From: Sphingomonas sp. Leaf407
Lineage (GTDB): Bacteria > Pseudomonadota > Alphaproteobacteria > Sphingomonadales > Sphingomonadaceae
Assembly (NCBI RefSeq): GCF_001425385.1
Contig: NZ_LMQO01000001.1
Coordinates: 1,292,501 to 1,356,500 of the forward strand
Reading direction: 5' to 3'
DNA: 64,000 nucleotides
The first letter of the stretch is position 1; each line of letters opens with the position of its first letter. The translations under genes were made by a program, and so were the position numbers. Below the pieces are notes generated by a model that was not told where the DNA came from, made no database searches, and saw only the letters and a list, made by a program, of their open reading frames with translations. Of the stretch, positions 8,552-18,872 are shown in pieces.

Positions 8552-9922
8552 TCAACCGCGGACGCGGTTGCCGCCCTTCAGCTTCGCCTTCTTGATGAGA
8601 TCGCCATACTGGTGCGCCAGCAGGTGCGACTGGATCTGCGTGACCGTGTCCATCGTCACGTTGACGACAATGAGCAGGCTGGTGCCGCCGAGATAGAAGG
8701 GAATCGACAGTGCCGACACCAGATATTCGGGCAGCAGGCAGATGATGACCAGATACGCCGCGCCGAGTACGGTGATGCGCGTCAGCACGTAATCGAAGTA
8801 ATTCTCGGTATTCTTGCCCGGGCGGATGCCGGGAATGAAGCCGCCGTAGCGCTTCAGATTGTCCGCCGTCTCTTCGGGATTGAAGACGATGGCGGTGTAG
8901 AAGAACGAGAAGAACACGATGCCGAGGCCGTACAGCGCCATGTAAAGCGGCTGACCATGCGCCAGATACTGGTTGAGCGAGATGATGAAATCGCCCCAGC
9001 GGCTCTCGCCCGCCGTCGCTTGCCCTGCGAACTGGGTGATCGTCACCGGCATCAGCAGCAGCGAGGATGCGAAGATCGGCGGGATGACGCCGGCGGTGTT
9101 GATCTTGAGCGGAAGGTGGCTGCGATCGGCCTGGACCCCGCGCGCGGTCTGGCGCTTGGGATACTGGATCAGGATGCGGCGCTGCGCGCGCTCCATGAAG
9201 CAGATGAACAGGACGAGGCCGGCGACCGCGACGATGATGCCGAGCAGCGTGATCGGGTTCATCGTGCCCGAACGGCTGCCTTCGAACAGTTGCAGCAGCG
9301 TGGTCGGCAGGTGCGCGACGATGCCGGCCATGATGATGAGGCTGATGCCGTTGCCGATGCCGCGGCTGGTGATCTGTTCACCCAGCCACATCAGGAACAT
9401 CGTGCCGCCGATCAGCGAGATGACTGCCGCGACGCGAAAGGCGAGGCCCGGCTCGATCACCGCCGCCACGCCCTGCGACGCGCCGAACGCCTCGAGGCCG
9501 ACCGCGATGGTATAGCCTTGGATCGCGGTCAGCGCGACCGTACCGTAGCGGGTATATTGGTTGAGCTTCTTGCGGCCCGATTCGCCTTCCTTCTTGATGG
9601 CGGCGAGCTGCGGCGAGAGCGACGTCGCGAGTTGCACGACGATCGAGGCGGTGATGTAGGGCATGACGCCCAGCGCCACCACCGACATGCGCGTCAGCGC
9701 GCCGCCCGAAAAGGTATTGAAGAAATCGAGGACGCCGCCCTGCGTCTGGTTGGCCAGCAGGCCGAGCTGCGTCGGGTCGATCCCCGGCAGCGGCACATAG
9801 CTGAGCAGGCGGAAGATAATGAGCGCGCCGAGCGTGAACCACAGGCGCTTCTTGAGTTCGGTCGCCTTGCCGAACTTCGATAGATTGATGTTGGTCGCAA
9901 GACCATCGGCGGCCGATGCCAT
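8552..9922 (-). CDS. secY: Protein translocase subunit SecY
   Basis: SecY is the channel of the SecYEG translocon in the inner membrane. The 456-residue product has the alternating hydrophobic segments expected of ten membrane helices. Recognisable stretches are LKKRLWFTLGALIIFRLLSYVPLPGID near the N-terminus, GIGNGISLIIMAGI in the middle, and RPGKNTENYFDYVLTRITVLGA towards the end. The start at 9922 (MASAADGLATN) was chosen by family alignment; an ATG 39 bases upstream is in frame. It closes the spc part of the operon and precedes adk. Confidence 0.97.
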   Translation of the reverse strand: MASAADGLATNINLSKFGKATELKKRLWFTLGALIIFRLLSYVPLPGIDPTQLGLLANQTQGGVLDFFNTFSGGALTRMSVVALGVMPYITASIVVQLATSLSPQLAAIKKEGESGRKKLNQYTRYGTVALTAIQGYTIAVGLEAFGASQGVAAVIEPGLAFRVAAVISLIGGTMFLMWLGEQITSRGIGNGISLIIMAGIVAHLPTTLLQLFEGSRSGTMNPITLLGIIVAVAGLVLFICFMERAQRRILIQYPKRQTARGVQADRSHLPLKINTAGVIPPIFASSLLLMPVTITQFAGQATAGESRWGDFIISLNQYLAHGQPLYMALYGLGIVFFSFFYTAIVFNPEETADNLKRYGGFIPGIRPGKNTENYFDYVLTRITVLGAAYLVIICLLPEYLVSALSIPFYLGGTSLLIVVNVTMDTVTQIQSHLLAHQYGDLIKKAKLKGGNRVRG

Positions 9923-10000
9923 GGATTTGTCCCGAATGATGCTGGCGGGCCGCAAGCCCACCCCCCGGCGACCATATAGGGGTTGCGACCGGGATGTCTA

Positions 10001-10021
10001 AGGGGTGGTTGCCCACCCCCT
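10001..10021 (-). other. Hairpin between rplO and secY
   Basis: GGGGTGG and CCACCCC pair across a four-base loop within the 167-base gap between rplO and secY. No T-run follows on the minus strand, so termination is not supported. It may be an RNA stability element. Nothing else is seen in the gap. Confidence 0.4.
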
Positions 10022-10089
10022 AGGATACCGCCCGGCCCGGTCGTCGCGCGGCGAACCGTCGCGTTGACCGGGACCGGGCGGGAGCGGGA

Positions 10090-10620
10090 TCAGGCGTGCG
10101 CGGCCTTCTTGGCGGCGAGCGTCTGGCCCTTCTTGGCCTTGGCCTTTTCGGCGGCCGGCACGACGTCGATTACCGATACCGAACCACCGGCCTTCTCGAC
10201 CGCCTCGATCGCCGACTTCGACGCACCGGCAACGGTGAAGCTGAGCTTCACGGTCAGCTCGCCCTTGGCGAGCAGGCGCACGCCGTCCTTGCCGCCACGG
10301 GCAAGGTTGGCGGCCTTGAGCGCCGCATGGTCGAGCGTGGCGCCGGCTTCGATCTTGCCGGCGTCGACCGCCTTCTGGATCGCGCCGAGGTTCACCTCGG
10401 CATAGTCCTTGGCGAAGATGTTGTTGAAGCCGCGCTTCGGGATCCGCATGTGGAGCGGCATCTGGCCGCCCTCGAACCCGGCGATCGAGACGCCTTCACG
10501 GCTCTTCTGGCCCTTCTGGCCGCGACCAGCGGTCTTGCCCTTGCCCGAGCCGATGCCGCGTCCGACGCGCATCTTGCTCTTGCGGGCACCATTGTTGTCG
10601 CGGAGTTCGTTGAGTTTCAT
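10090..10620 (-). CDS. rplO: 50S ribosomal protein L15
   Basis: L15 is a late-assembling 23S rRNA binding protein of the large subunit. The product begins [20 protein letters not shown] and has the glycine-rich RNA-binding stretch [18 protein letters not shown]. At 176 residues it is about 30 longer than the E. coli protein, mainly through a C-terminal tail rich in Ala and Lys. The start at 10620 gives the family N-terminus; an ATG 9 bases upstream is in frame. It lies between rpmD and secY. Confidence 0.97.
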   Translation of the reverse strand: MKLNELRDNNGARKSKMRVGRGIGSGKGKTAGRGQKGQKSREGVSIAGFEGGQMPLHMRIPKRGFNNIFAKDYAEVNLGAIQKAVDAGKIEAGATLDHAALKAANLARGGKDGVRLLAKGELTVKLSFTVAGASKSAIEAVEKAGGSVSVIDVVPAAEKAKAKKGQTLAAKKAAHA

Positions 10621-10651
10621 GAGTTGCACTCGCTTTCGCTATGTTCGCGCT

Positions 10652-10687
10652 GAAAAAATGAGGAAGGGGGCCGATTAGCCCCCTTCC
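10652..10687 (-). terminator. Terminator-like hairpin between rpmD and rplO
   Basis: On the minus strand GGAAGGGGGC and GCCCCCTTCC form a perfect 10-bp stem with a six-base loop, followed by TCATTTTTTC. By shape this is a full intrinsic terminator, yet rplO, secY, adk and the alpha genes lie downstream on the same strand. Confidence 0.75.
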
Positions 10688-10717
10688 CCGCATTTGTCAC
10701 TGGTGAAGGTAAGAGCC

Positions 10718-10894
10718 TCAGCCCTCGACCGACAGCATGTGTTGCACCTTGCGGATCATTCCGCGCACCTCGGGGGTGTCGGTCAGTTCCACGGTCTTGT
10801 GCATCTTGTTGAGGCCGAGACCGATCAGCGTCGCGCGCTGGTCCTTGGTCCGGCGGATCGGCGACCCGGTCTGGGTGATCTTGACGGTTGCCAT
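10718..10894 (-). CDS. rpmD: 50S ribosomal protein L30
   Basis: A 58-residue protein read on the minus strand, beginning [20 protein letters not shown] and ending with the segment [16 protein letters not shown]. These are the L30 family start and the typical C-terminal strand. The central [17 protein letters not shown] is the family core. The length matches the 59-residue E. coli protein. It starts 6 bases after the rpsE stop and is followed by a terminator-like hairpin. The gene is short, but position and sequence both identify it. Confidence 0.96.
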   Translation of the reverse strand: MATVKITQTGSPIRRTKDQRATLIGLGLNKMHKTVELTDTPEVRGMIRKVQHMLSVEG

Positions 10895-10900
10895 CGCTCG

Positions 10901-11635
10901 TTACTCCACGATCGCCGCGGCATCAGCCTCGGCGGTCTGAGATCCACCGCGACCCAGCAGGTCGGCGATCTTCTTGCCGCGACGCTGTGCCACCGCCTTC
11001 GGCGACGACTGGTCGTTCAGCGCCTCGAAGGTCGCGCGGATCATGTTGTACGGGTTCGACGTGCCCACCGACTTCGTCACGACATCGGCGACGCCGAGCG
11101 ATTCGAAGATGGCGCGCATCGGGCCACCCGCGATGATGCCGGTCCCGGCAGGCGCCGAACGCAGCGTCACGCGACCGGCACCGAAGTGGCCGTTGCCGTC
11201 ATGGTGCAGCGTGCGACCGTCCTTGAGCGGAACGCGGACCATCGCCTTCTTGGCAGCGGCGGTCGCCTTCGAAATGGCTTCGGGCACTTCGCGTGCCTTG
11301 CCATGGCCGAAGCCGACGCGGCCCTTGCCGTCGCCCACGACGACCAGCGCCGCGAAACCGAAGCGCTTGCCGCCCTTCACCGTCTTGGACACGCGGTTGA
11401 TGTGGACGAGCTTTTCGATCAGCTCCTCGCCACCATCATCCTGTCCGCCGCGACGATCGTCACGACGACCGCCACGATTGCCGTCGCGACCACCGCGACC
11501 GCCGCCGCCGCCCGGGCCACCCGGACCGCCACGACCACGGCCACCGCGGGGACCACGGCCCTGCGGCTGCTCGCCACCCGGCGCTGCCGACACGTCGGCG
11601 GCGGGGGTTTCGGCCTGATTGTTTTCGTCAGCCAT
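10901..11635 (-). CDS. rpsE: 30S ribosomal protein S5 with RGG-rich N-terminal extension
   Basis: S5 lies at the decoding centre near the mRNA entry and affects translational accuracy. The core begins near residue 70 ([19 protein letters not shown]) and contains [17 protein letters not shown] and [13 protein letters not shown], as in all S5 proteins. Ahead of it are about 60 extra residues absent from E. coli S5 (167 residues total). The first 20 are acidic, followed by about 45 residues dominated by Gly and Arg with repeated RGG and GRG motifs. The extension is in frame with a good start, and no internal start gives a standard S5 length. It probably binds RNA; the function is unknown. Confidence 0.97.
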   Translation of the reverse strand: MADENNQAETPAADVSAAPGGEQPQGRGPRGGRGRGGPGGPGGGGGRGGRDGNRGGRRDDRRGGQDDGGEELIEKLVHINRVSKTVKGGKRFGFAALVVVGDGKGRVGFGHGKAREVPEAISKATAAAKKAMVRVPLKDGRTLHHDGNGHFGAGRVTLRSAPAGTGIIAGGPMRAIFESLGVADVVTKSVGTSNPYNMIRATFEALNDQSSPKAVAQRRGKKIADLLGRGGSQTAEADAAAIVE

Positions 11636-11638
11636 ATC

Positions 11639-11995
11639 TTAGAACTCCAATCCGGCTTCACGGGCGGCCTCGGCCAGCGCCTTGACGCGACCGTGGAACA
11701 GGAAGCCGCCACGGTCGAACACGACCTGCGTCACGCCGGCGGCCTTCGCCGCTTCCGCAACGCGGGTGCCGACGCCCTTGGCGGCATCGACGTTCGCGCC
11801 CGAAGTGCCACGCACGTCCTTTTCCAGAGTCGACGCCGCAGCAACGGTGCGACCCGCCGCGTCGTCGATGACCTGGGCATAGATGTGCTTGCCCGAACGA
11901 TGGATCGAGAGCCGCGCACGGCCGCCCGAACGCGCCTTCAGCGCAGTGCGATTGCGCCGACGGCGCTTCGCGAAGAGAGAGAGACCCTTGGTCAT
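11639..11995 (-). CDS. rplR: 50S ribosomal protein L18
   Basis: L18 binds 5S rRNA together with L5. The 118-residue product has the family stretches [20 protein letters not shown] near the start, [11 protein letters not shown] in the middle, and [20 protein letters not shown] near the end. Its ATG overlaps the rplF stop by one base (TAATG), and rpsE begins 3 bases after its stop, so the three are tightly coupled. Confidence 0.97.
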   Translation of the reverse strand: MTKGLSLFAKRRRRNRTALKARSGGRARLSIHRSGKHIYAQVIDDAAGRTVAAASTLEKDVRGTSGANVDAAKGVGTRVAEAAKAAGVTQVVFDRGGFLFHGRVKALAEAAREAGLEF

Positions 11996-12528
11996 TACTT
12001 CTTCTTCCCTTCCTTGCGGAAGATGAACTCGCCGTCGTACTTGATGCCCTTGCCCTTGTACGGCTCGGGCTTACGCCAACGACGGATCTCGGCAGCGATC
12101 TGACCGACCTTCTGCTTGTCGATCCCGCTGATTTCGATCGTGGTCTGATCGGGCGTCTTGATCTCGATGCCTTCCGGCACGTCGATGTTGACGTCGTGGC
12201 TGTAGCCGAGCTGCAGCTTCAGGTTACGACCCTGTGCCGCGGCGCGATAGCCGACGCCGGTGATGAGCAGCTTCTTGGTGAAGCCGGTCGTGACACCAGT
12301 GACCAGATTCTGCACGAGCGTGCGCTGCATGCCCCAGAACGCGCGAGCGCGCTTGGTTTCGTTCGCCGGCTGCACCGAAATGGTGTCGCCTTCGACGGCA
12401 TAGGCGATGTCATCGGCCAGCGGCAGCGTGAGCGTGCCCTTGGGACCTTTGACGCTCAGCTCGCGCCCTGCGATGTTGGCAGTGACGCCGGCCGGAACCG
12501 GGACTGCCTTCTTACCGATGCGGCTCAT
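11995..12528 (-). CDS. rplF: 50S ribosomal protein L6
   Basis: L6 lies at the base of the L7/L12 stalk near the factor-binding site. The 177-residue length is standard. Family features are [15 protein letters not shown] at the start, [18 protein letters not shown] in the middle, and the C-terminal signature [16 protein letters not shown]. Its start overlaps the rpsH stop by one base and its stop overlaps the rplR start by one base. Confidence 0.98.
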   Translation of the reverse strand: MSRIGKKAVPVPAGVTANIAGRELSVKGPKGTLTLPLADDIAYAVEGDTISVQPANETKRARAFWGMQRTLVQNLVTGVTTGFTKKLLITGVGYRAAAQGRNLKLQLGYSHDVNIDVPEGIEIKTPDQTTIEISGIDKQKVGQIAAEIRRWRKPEPYKGKGIKYDGEFIFRKEGKKK

Positions 12529-12923
12529 CAGAAGACCTCCGCGAGCACTTCGCCACCGACATTCTGTTCGCGCGCTTCGGCGTCGGACAGAACGCCACGC
12601 GGCGTCGAGACGATGGTGATGCCAAGGCCGTTGCGAACCTTCGGCAGTTCCTGCGAACCCGAATAGACGCGGCGACCCGGCTTCGAGACGCGCGCGACAT
12701 GCTTGATCGCGGGCTGGCCCTCGAAATACTTCAGCTCGATGCGGATGCCGGCCGCGGGGCCCATCTGCTCTTCGCTGTAGCCACGGATATAGCCCTCGCG
12801 CTGAAGCACGTCGAGGACACGGGCACGCAACTTGCTGGCGGGCGTCAGGACGCTGTCCTTGCGCGCGCGCTGGCCGTTGCGGATGCGGGTGAGCATGTCA
12901 CCCAGGGGATCGGTCAATGCCAT
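12528..12923 (-). CDS. rpsH: 30S ribosomal protein S8
   Basis: S8 binds helix 21 of 16S rRNA and in E. coli also represses the spc operon. The 131-residue product starts [18 protein letters not shown] and ends with [20 protein letters not shown] and LAEVF, the family C-terminal signature. It starts 12 bases after rpsN and overlaps the rplF start by one base. Whether it represses this operon cannot be told from the sequence alone. Confidence 0.98.
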   Translation of the reverse strand: MALTDPLGDMLTRIRNGQRARKDSVLTPASKLRARVLDVLQREGYIRGYSEEQMGPAAGIRIELKYFEGQPAIKHVARVSKPGRRVYSGSQELPKVRNGLGITIVSTPRGVLSDAEAREQNVGGEVLAEVF

Positions 12924-12935
12924 GCTGTATGTTCC

Positions 12936-13241
12936 TTACCAGCTCGACTTCGTGACGCCGGGGATCAGGCCCTTGTTGGCCAGTTCCCGCAGCATGACGC
13001 GGGCGAGACGGAACTTGCGATAATAGCCGCGGGGACGACCCGTCAGCTCGCAACGGTTGCGGATGCGGGTCGGATTCCCGTTGCGGGGAATCTCGGCCAT
13101 CTTCAGCCGCGCGATCAGACGCTCGGTTTCGTCGAGCGACTGGTCGGCTGCGATCGCCTTCAGCTTCGCATATTTGGGCGCGAATTTCTTGACGAGCGCG
13201 CGCCGACGCTCGTTCTTGTTCACGGAACTCAGTTTCGCCAT
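12936..13241 (-). CDS. rpsN: 30S ribosomal protein S14, long zinc-free type
   Basis: S14 is a head protein of the small subunit. The 101-residue length and the sequence [17 protein letters not shown] identify the long form, which lacks the two Cys-X2-Cys pairs of the short zinc form. The last residues [10 protein letters not shown] are the usual ending. It follows rplE after 60 bases that hold a strong hairpin (13272-13295). Confidence 0.98.
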   Translation of the reverse strand: MAKLSSVNKNERRRALVKKFAPKYAKLKAIAADQSLDETERLIARLKMAEIPRNGNPTRIRNRCELTGRPRGYYRKFRLARVMLRELANKGLIPGVTKSSW

Positions 13242-13271
13242 GGACTTAAGCTCTCTCTAGTAAAGCATAGG

Positions 13272-13295
13272 CCGCTCCCCGGCGAAGGGGAGCGG
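13272..13295 (-). other. Hairpin between rplE and rpsN
   Basis: CCGCTCCCC and GGGGAGCGG form a perfect 9-bp stem around a six-base loop, which reads TTCGCC on the minus strand. A T-run follows only on the plus strand, where no gene needs it. In the direction of transcription it is probably an RNA structure within the operon. Confidence 0.5.
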
Positions 13296-13301
13296 TTTTG
13301 G

Positions 13302-13886
13302 TTATGCCGCCTTCTTTTCCTCGGCGTCCGCTTCCTGAGGGAAGGGGAAACCGAAGAGACGCAGAAGCTCGCGAGCCTCGTCGTCGGTCTTGGCGGAGGT
13401 GGTCACGATCACATCCATGCCGCGCACCTTGTCGATGCGGTCATAGTTGATTTCGGGGAACACGATCTGTTCCTTGATGCCGCAGGCATAGTTGCCGCGG
13501 CCGTCGAACGATTTGGGGCTCAGGCCACGGAAATCGCGGACGCGGGGCAGCGCGATCGTCAGGAAGCGGTCGAGAAACTCGTACATCCGCTCGCGACGCA
13601 GCGTCACCTTGCAACCGATCGCCATGCCTTCGCGCAGCTTGAACTGCGCGATCGACTTCTTGGCTTTCGTCACAACAGGCTTCTGGCCGGCGATCAGCTC
13701 CATTTCGGAAGCGGCCTGCTCGACCTTCTTCTTGTCCTGCGTCGCTTCGCCCACGCCCATGTTCAGGACGATCTTTTCGATCCGGGGCACTTCGAGCGCG
13801 TTCTTGTAACCGAACTTCTCGGTCATCGCCTTGATGATGCGATCGTTATAGATCGACTTCATGCGTGGCGTATACGTATCAGCCAT
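13302..13886 (-). CDS. rplE: 50S ribosomal protein L5
   Basis: L5 binds 5S rRNA and contacts P-site tRNA. The product of 194 residues has [20 protein letters not shown] near the start and [19 protein letters not shown] in the second half, both family signatures. It carries a C-terminal extension of about 12 acidic and basic residues over the 179-residue E. coli protein. Its start overlaps the rplX stop by 8 bases, which implies coupled translation. Confidence 0.98.
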   Translation of the reverse strand: MADTYTPRMKSIYNDRIIKAMTEKFGYKNALEVPRIEKIVLNMGVGEATQDKKKVEQAASEMELIAGQKPVVTKAKKSIAQFKLREGMAIGCKVTLRRERMYEFLDRFLTIALPRVRDFRGLSPKSFDGRGNYACGIKEQIVFPEINYDRIDKVRGMDVIVTTSAKTDDEARELLRLFGFPFPQEADAEEKKAA

Positions 13887-14193
13887 TGATGACCTCCCCG
13901 CCCTTTACGGCGACCCGGACCTTCTTGCCGTCACGGATTTCAAAGCGAACGCGGGTCGGCTTGCCGTCGACGACGTGCGCGACCTTGCTGACGTGCAGCG
14001 GCGCTTCCGAGCGGACGAGACCGCCCTGCGGCTCCGCCTGCGTCGGCTTCTTGTGACGGACGGCGATGTTGACGCCCGACACGACGACCTTGTCGTCCTT
14101 GGGCATCGACAGCACGACCTGACCGGTCTTGCCCTTGTCCTTGCCCGACAGGACGATCACGGTGTCGCCCTTCTTGATCTTTGCGGAAGCCAT
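13879..14193 (-). CDS. rplX: 50S ribosomal protein L24
   Basis: L24 starts large-subunit assembly by binding the 5' part of 23S rRNA. The product has 104 residues and the KOW motif region [20 protein letters not shown] at its N-terminus, as in E. coli L24 (104 residues). It overlaps rplN by one base and rplE by eight, so these three genes are probably translated in series. Confidence 0.97.
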   Translation of the reverse strand: MASAKIKKGDTVIVLSGKDKGKTGQVVLSMPKDDKVVVSGVNIAVRHKKPTQAEPQGGLVRSEAPLHVSKVAHVVDGKPTRVRFEIRDGKKVRVAVKGGEVING

Positions 14194-14561
14194 TACAGCA
14201 CCTCAGGGGCGAGCGAGATGATCTTCATGAAGCCCTTCGAGCGCAGCTCGCGAACCACCGGGCCAAAGATACGGGTGCCGATCGGCTCCTCGTTCTTGTT
14301 GACCAGCACCGCGGCGTTGCCGTCGAAACGGATCACCGAACCGTCGGCGCGACGGATGTCCTTGGCGGTCCGAACGATGACGGCACGATGCACGTCACCC
14401 TTCTTCACGCGGCCGCGCGGAGCGGCTTCCTTGATGCTGACGACGATAACGTCGCCAACGCCTGCCGTGCGGCGCTTCGAGCCGCCCAGCACCTTGATGC
14501 ACTGCACCCGCTTGGCGCCGCTGTTGTCAGCGACGTCAAGGTTGGATTGCATCTGGATCAT
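14193..14561 (-). CDS. rplN: 50S ribosomal protein L14
   Basis: L14 forms part of intersubunit bridge B8. The 122-residue product begins [20 protein letters not shown] and has [20 protein letters not shown] and [11 protein letters not shown], all highly conserved. It starts 220 bases after rpsQ; that gap is GC-rich and contains no gene or clear terminator. Its stop overlaps the rplX start by one base. Confidence 0.98.
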   Translation of the reverse strand: MIQMQSNLDVADNSGAKRVQCIKVLGGSKRRTAGVGDVIVVSIKEAAPRGRVKKGDVHRAVIVRTAKDIRRADGSVIRFDGNAAVLVNKNEEPIGTRIFGPVVRELRSKGFMKIISLAPEVL

Positions 14562-14781
14562 CGATGCGATTCCTTGTCCATGGGGCCGATTCCGACCGGT
14601 CCCCGCCTGCTAAAAATGAACCCCGGCAGCGGACTGTTCAAGTCCACGCCGGGGGAGCGGCCCAATAACCGCCCCGTGACGAAAAGGCAAGGCCCGTCCG
14701 TCGGCGTTCCTGCGATCCGGGTCTGACCCCGGAATTGCGTGGGGGGCGGAGACCCGAAGGCCCCCACCCGCCTGCGAAGGC

Positions 14782-15054
14782 TTACGCCTCGGCCGCGACT
14801 TCCGAAGGGGTCGCGTGGGTGTTCACCCGCTCGATCACCTTCCAGGTCTTCAGCTTCGAGATCGGCGCGGTCTCTTCGATGCGCACGGTCTCGCCTTCGC
14901 GATACTCGTTGCCCTCGTCATGGGCATGGTACTTCTTCGAACGGCGGATGATCTTGCCGTAGAGCGGGTGCTTCACCTTCCGCTCTACCTTGACCACCAC
15001 CGTCTTGTCGGTCTTGTCCGAGACGATCATCCCGGTCAGCACGCGCTTCGGCAT
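14782..15054 (-). CDS. rpsQ: 30S ribosomal protein S17
   Basis: S17 is a primary 16S rRNA binding protein needed early in 30S assembly. The 90-residue product contains [20 protein letters not shown] and [18 protein letters not shown], matching the OB-fold family pattern. It is a few residues longer at the C-terminus than E. coli S17 (84). It follows rpmC after 11 bases. Confidence 0.97.
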   Translation of the reverse strand: MPKRVLTGMIVSDKTDKTVVVKVERKVKHPLYGKIIRRSKKYHAHDEGNEYREGETVRIEETAPISKLKTWKVIERVNTHATPSEVAAEA

Positions 15055-15065
15055 GTCTCTCGTCC

Positions 15066-15269
15066 TTACTTGTCGGACGAGCGCGAACGCTCGCCCTGCA
15101 GCGTCTTGATCCGCGCGATGTCGCGACGGACTTCCTTCACGCGGGTCGGCTTTTCCAGTTGGCTGGTTGCCGCCTGGAAGCGGAGGTTGAATGCCTCACG
15201 CTTCAGGCTCGACAGTTCCTCGACCAACTGGTCGTCGCTCTTCGTGCGAAGATCGGTTGCCTTCGTCAT
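15066..15269 (-). CDS. rpmC: 50S ribosomal protein L29
   Basis: L29 is a small helical protein beside the tunnel exit, where it forms part of the docking site for trigger factor and SRP. The 67-residue product has the two-helix pattern [20 protein letters not shown] and [13 protein letters not shown]. The start at 15269 (MTKATDLR) was preferred to the ATG two codons upstream. It begins 2 bases after the rplP stop. Confidence 0.96.
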   Translation of the reverse strand: MTKATDLRTKSDDQLVEELSSLKREAFNLRFQAATSQLEKPTRVKEVRRDIARIKTLQGERSRSSDK

Positions 15270-15271
15270 TC

Positions 15272-15703
15272 TCAACCCTCCAGGTGCGAGGTGTCGCCCA
15301 GACGGGCGACGACCTTGACCGCGATCGGCAGCTTCATCGCGGCGCGTTCGAACGCCTCCGCGGCGAGCGGGCCGGGCACGCCGTCCAGTTCGAACAGGAT
15401 GCGACCCGGCTTGACGCGGGCGACCCAGAATTCGGGCGAACCCTTGCCCGAGCCCATGCGGACTTCGGCAGGCTTCGACGACACCGGCAGATCCGGGAAG
15501 ATCCGGATCCAGAGGCGACCCTGGCGCTTGATGTGACGAGTGATCGCGCGGCGAGCCGCTTCGATCTGACGGGCGGTGATCCGCTCGGGCTCCATCGCCT
15601 TCAGGCCATACGACCCGAAGTTCAGCGACGTACCGCCCTTGGCATCGCCATGGATGCGGCCCTTGAAGGCCTTGCGGAACTTGGTGCGCTTTGGTTGCAG
15701 CAT
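15272..15703 (-). CDS. rplP: 50S ribosomal protein L16
   Basis: L16 helps shape the A-site tRNA pocket of the large subunit. The 143-residue product starts [16 protein letters not shown] and contains [20 protein letters not shown] and the C-terminal half signature [18 protein letters not shown]. It lies 12 bases after rpsC and 2 bases before rpmC, the standard order. Confidence 0.98.
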   Translation of the reverse strand: MLQPKRTKFRKAFKGRIHGDAKGGTSLNFGSYGLKAMEPERITARQIEAARRAITRHIKRQGRLWIRIFPDLPVSSKPAEVRMGSGKGSPEFWVARVKPGRILFELDGVPGPLAAEAFERAAMKLPIAVKVVARLGDTSHLEG

Positions 15704-15715
15704 CTCACATCATCC

Positions 15716-16425
<710 letters not shown>

Positions 16426-16426
<1 letters not shown>

Positions 16427-16803
16427 TACGCTTCCTCCACCTCGGACACGACGATGCGCACGCGGCTGAACGGCTTCAGGATACGCGTCGACTTGCCGCG
16501 ACCACGGGTCGCGAAACGCTTCATCGTGATCGACTTGCCGACCGAGGCTTCCTTGACGACGAGTGCGTCGACGTCGAGGTTGTGGTTGTTTTCCGCATTC
16601 GCGATCGCCGAAGCGAGGCACTTGCGGACATCGACCGCCATCGCCTTCTTCGAGAACGCCAGGATGTTCATCGCATCGCCGACGTTCTTGTTGCGGATCA
16701 GCGCGGCGACGAGGTTCAGCTTCTGCGCCGAACCGCGAACCTGCGTCGCGACGGCCAGTGCTTCCTTGTCACCGACGCGGCGCGGTGCTGCCTGCTTGCT
16801 CAT
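16426..16803 (-). CDS. rplV: 50S ribosomal protein L22
   Basis: L22 lines the nascent-peptide tunnel; its beta-hairpin is a site of macrolide resistance changes. The 125-residue product has [20 protein letters not shown] and [20 protein letters not shown], both conserved, and ends in [12 protein letters not shown]. One-base overlaps join it to rpsS before and rpsC after. Confidence 0.97.
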
Positions 16804-17081
16804 CAGCGCTTGCCCTTCTTGTCGGCGGCATGGCCGGGAAAGAAGCGGGTCGGCGCAAATTCGCCGAGCTTCATGCCCACCATGTCCTCGTTGACCGAAA
16901 CCGGCACGAACTTGCGGCCATTATAGACGCTGAACGTCAGTCCGACGAACTGCGGCAGGATGGTCGAGCGACGCGACCACGTCTTGATCGGACCGGCGCG
17001 GGTGCCGGCGTCCTGCGCGGCTTCCGCCTTCTTCAGCAGGTTGAGGTCCACGAACGGACCCTTCCATACGGAACGAGCCAT
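16803..17081 (-). CDS. rpsS: 30S ribosomal protein S19
   Basis: S19 forms a pair with S13 in the head of the small subunit. The 92-residue length is exact for the family. The sequence has [20 protein letters not shown] at the start and [20 protein letters not shown] and [13 protein letters not shown] later, all signatures. It lies 4 bases after rplB. Confidence 0.98.
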   Translation of the reverse strand: MARSVWKGPFVDLNLLKKAEAAQDAGTRAGPIKTWSRRSTILPQFVGLTFSVYNGRKFVPVSVNEDMVGMKLGEFAPTRFFPGHAADKKGKR

Positions 17082-17085
17082 TCGT

Positions 17086-17934
17086 TTAGCCCTTCTTCTT
17101 CGCGTGACGGCTACGGATAATCATCTTGTCCGTCGCCTTGTTATGCCGCGTGCGCGCGCCCTTGGTCGGCTTGCCCCACGGCGTGACCGGATGACGGCCG
17201 CCCGAGGTCCGGCCTTCACCACCGCCGTGCGGATGGTCGACCGGGTTCTTGGCGACGCCGCGCGTCAGCGGGCGGATGCCCTTCCAGCGATTACGGCCGG
17301 CCTTGCCCAGATTCTGGTTCTGGTTGTCGGGGTTCGACACCGCGCCGATCGTTGCCATGCAGGTGGCGTGGATGTAGCGCTGCTCGCCCGAGTTCAGGCG
17401 GACGATGACCATGCCCTTGTCACGACCGACGACCTGCACATAGGTGCCGGCCGAACGGGAAATCTGGCCACCCTTGCCCGGCTTCATCTCGACGTTGTGG
17501 ACGATCGTGCCGACCGGCACCTGGCCCAGTTCCATCGCGTTGCCCGGCTTCACGTCGGTCTTCTTGCCGGCGATCACCTTGTCGCCGACGTTCAGACGCT
17601 GCGGCGCGAGGATGTAGGCGACGTTGGCCTTGCCCTCGATCTCGCCATAGTTGACGAGCGCGATGAACGCGGTGCGGTTGGGATCATATTCGATCCGCTC
17701 CACGGTGCCTTCGACGTCCCACAGGCGACGCTTGAAGTCGATGATGCGATAGCGCTGCTTGTGACCGCCCGCGATCCCGCGCGAGGTCACATGGCCCTTG
17801 TTGTTGCGGCCGCCCGACTTGGTCTTGCCCTCGGTCAGCGCCTTGACCGGACGACCCTTGTACAGGGCCGAACGGTCGATCAGGACCAGGCCACGCTGCG
17901 ACGGCGTGGTCGGATTATATTGCTTGAGTGCCAT
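17086..17934 (-). CDS. rplB: 50S ribosomal protein L2
   Basis: L2 is needed for subunit association and peptidyl transferase activity. The product of 282 residues has [20 protein letters not shown] near the start and the near-invariant [18 protein letters not shown] in the C-terminal third. That segment includes the histidine long linked to peptidyl transfer. One base separates it from the rplW stop. Length and sequence are normal. Confidence 0.98.
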   Translation of the reverse strand: MALKQYNPTTPSQRGLVLIDRSALYKGRPVKALTEGKTKSGGRNNKGHVTSRGIAGGHKQRYRIIDFKRRLWDVEGTVERIEYDPNRTAFIALVNYGEIEGKANVAYILAPQRLNVGDKVIAGKKTDVKPGNAMELGQVPVGTIVHNVEMKPGKGGQISRSAGTYVQVVGRDKGMVIVRLNSGEQRYIHATCMATIGAVSNPDNQNQNLGKAGRNRWKGIRPLTRGVAKNPVDHPHGGGEGRTSGGRHPVTPWGKPTKGARTRHNKATDKMIIRSRHAKKKG

Positions 17935-17935
17935 G

Positions 17936-18250
17936 TTACTTGGCCCCCTCGGTAATGTCGATCGACTGGCCGTCGGCCAGCGTCACGATCGCCTTCTTGA
18001 AGTCCGAGCGAGTGTAGGGCGCGCCCTTCCACTTCTTGGTCTTGCCCTTGGTCACGATCGTGTTGACGCCGGTGACGGTGACGTTGAACAGCGCTTCGAC
18101 CGCTGCCTTGATCTCCGGCTTCGACGCCTTGGTCGCGACCTTGAAGACGACGGCGTTATGCTCGGAGAGCATCGTCGACTTTTCGGTGATGTGCGGCGCG
18201 AGGACCACGTCGTAATGACGGATGTCGATCGCCTGCTGCTGCTTAGCCAT
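17936..18250 (-). CDS. rplW: 50S ribosomal protein L23
   Basis: L23 is the main docking site for trigger factor and SRP at the tunnel exit. The 104-residue product has [20 protein letters not shown] near the start and [20 protein letters not shown] in the middle, as in the family. Its start overlaps the rplD stop by eight bases, so translation is probably coupled. Confidence 0.97.
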   Translation of the reverse strand: MAKQQQAIDIRHYDVVLAPHITEKSTMLSEHNAVVFKVATKASKPEIKAAVEALFNVTVTGVNTIVTKGKTKKWKGAPYTRSDFKKAIVTLADGQSIDITEGAK

Positions 18251-18869
18251 TGAAACGGGCCTCCAGCTTTTCGATCGCGGCGCGGGTGAGCACCAGCGTG
18301 TCGTGCTTCAGGATGTCATAGACGTTGGCGCCACCGGCGGGCAGGACATTGACCTGCTGCAGGTTGCGGGCGGCCAGCGCGAAGCTGTTCTCGACCGCGT
18401 CACCATCGATGACGAGCGACTTCTTGCCGAAGCCGAGCTTGGCGAGATTGCCGAGCAGGACCTGCGTCTTGCCGTTCTCGACGGTCAGGCCGTCGAGGAT
18501 GACCAGCGAACCCGCCTTGGCATGGCTCGACAGCGCCATCTTGAGGCCCAGTGCGCGGATCTTCTTGTTCAGGCCGGGATTGAAGTCACGGACGCGGGCG
18601 CCGTGTGCCTTACCACCACCGATGAACACCGGAGCGCGACGATCGCCGTGACGGGCGACACCGCCGCCCTTCTGGCGACCCAGCTTCTTGCCCGAACGCG
18701 CAACGTCGGCGCGCTCGCGGGTGCCGCGGGCGGTGCCGCGACGCTTCTCGAGCTGCCACGTCACGACCCGGTGCAGGATGTCCGCACGCGGATCGAGGCC
18801 GAACACCTCGTCGTTGAGCTCGATGTCACCGCTTTCGACGGCGTCGAGGGTCTGTACCTTGACCTTCAT
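18243..18869 (-). CDS. rplD: 50S ribosomal protein L4
   Basis: L4 lines the peptide tunnel and, in E. coli, represses the S10 operon. The 208-residue product has [20 protein letters not shown] (the tunnel loop region) and [15 protein letters not shown], both conserved. In this window a long S10-operon leader is not evident upstream of rpsJ, so L4-mediated attenuation of the E. coli kind is not supported here. It lies 3 bases after rplC. Confidence 0.97.
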   Translation of the reverse strand: MKVKVQTLDAVESGDIELNDEVFGLDPRADILHRVVTWQLEKRRGTARGTRERADVARSGKKLGRQKGGGVARHGDRRAPVFIGGGKAHGARVRDFNPGLNKKIRALGLKMALSSHAKAGSLVILDGLTVENGKTQVLLGNLAKLGFGKKSLVIDGDAVENSFALAARNLQQVNVLPAGGANVYDILKHDTLVLTRAAIEKLEARFNG

Positions 18870-18872
18870 GGA

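Noticed and set aside
14562-14781. A gene or terminator in the rplN-rpsQ gap
   Set aside because: The frames are short and without a ribosome-binding site, and no strong stem with a T-run was found.
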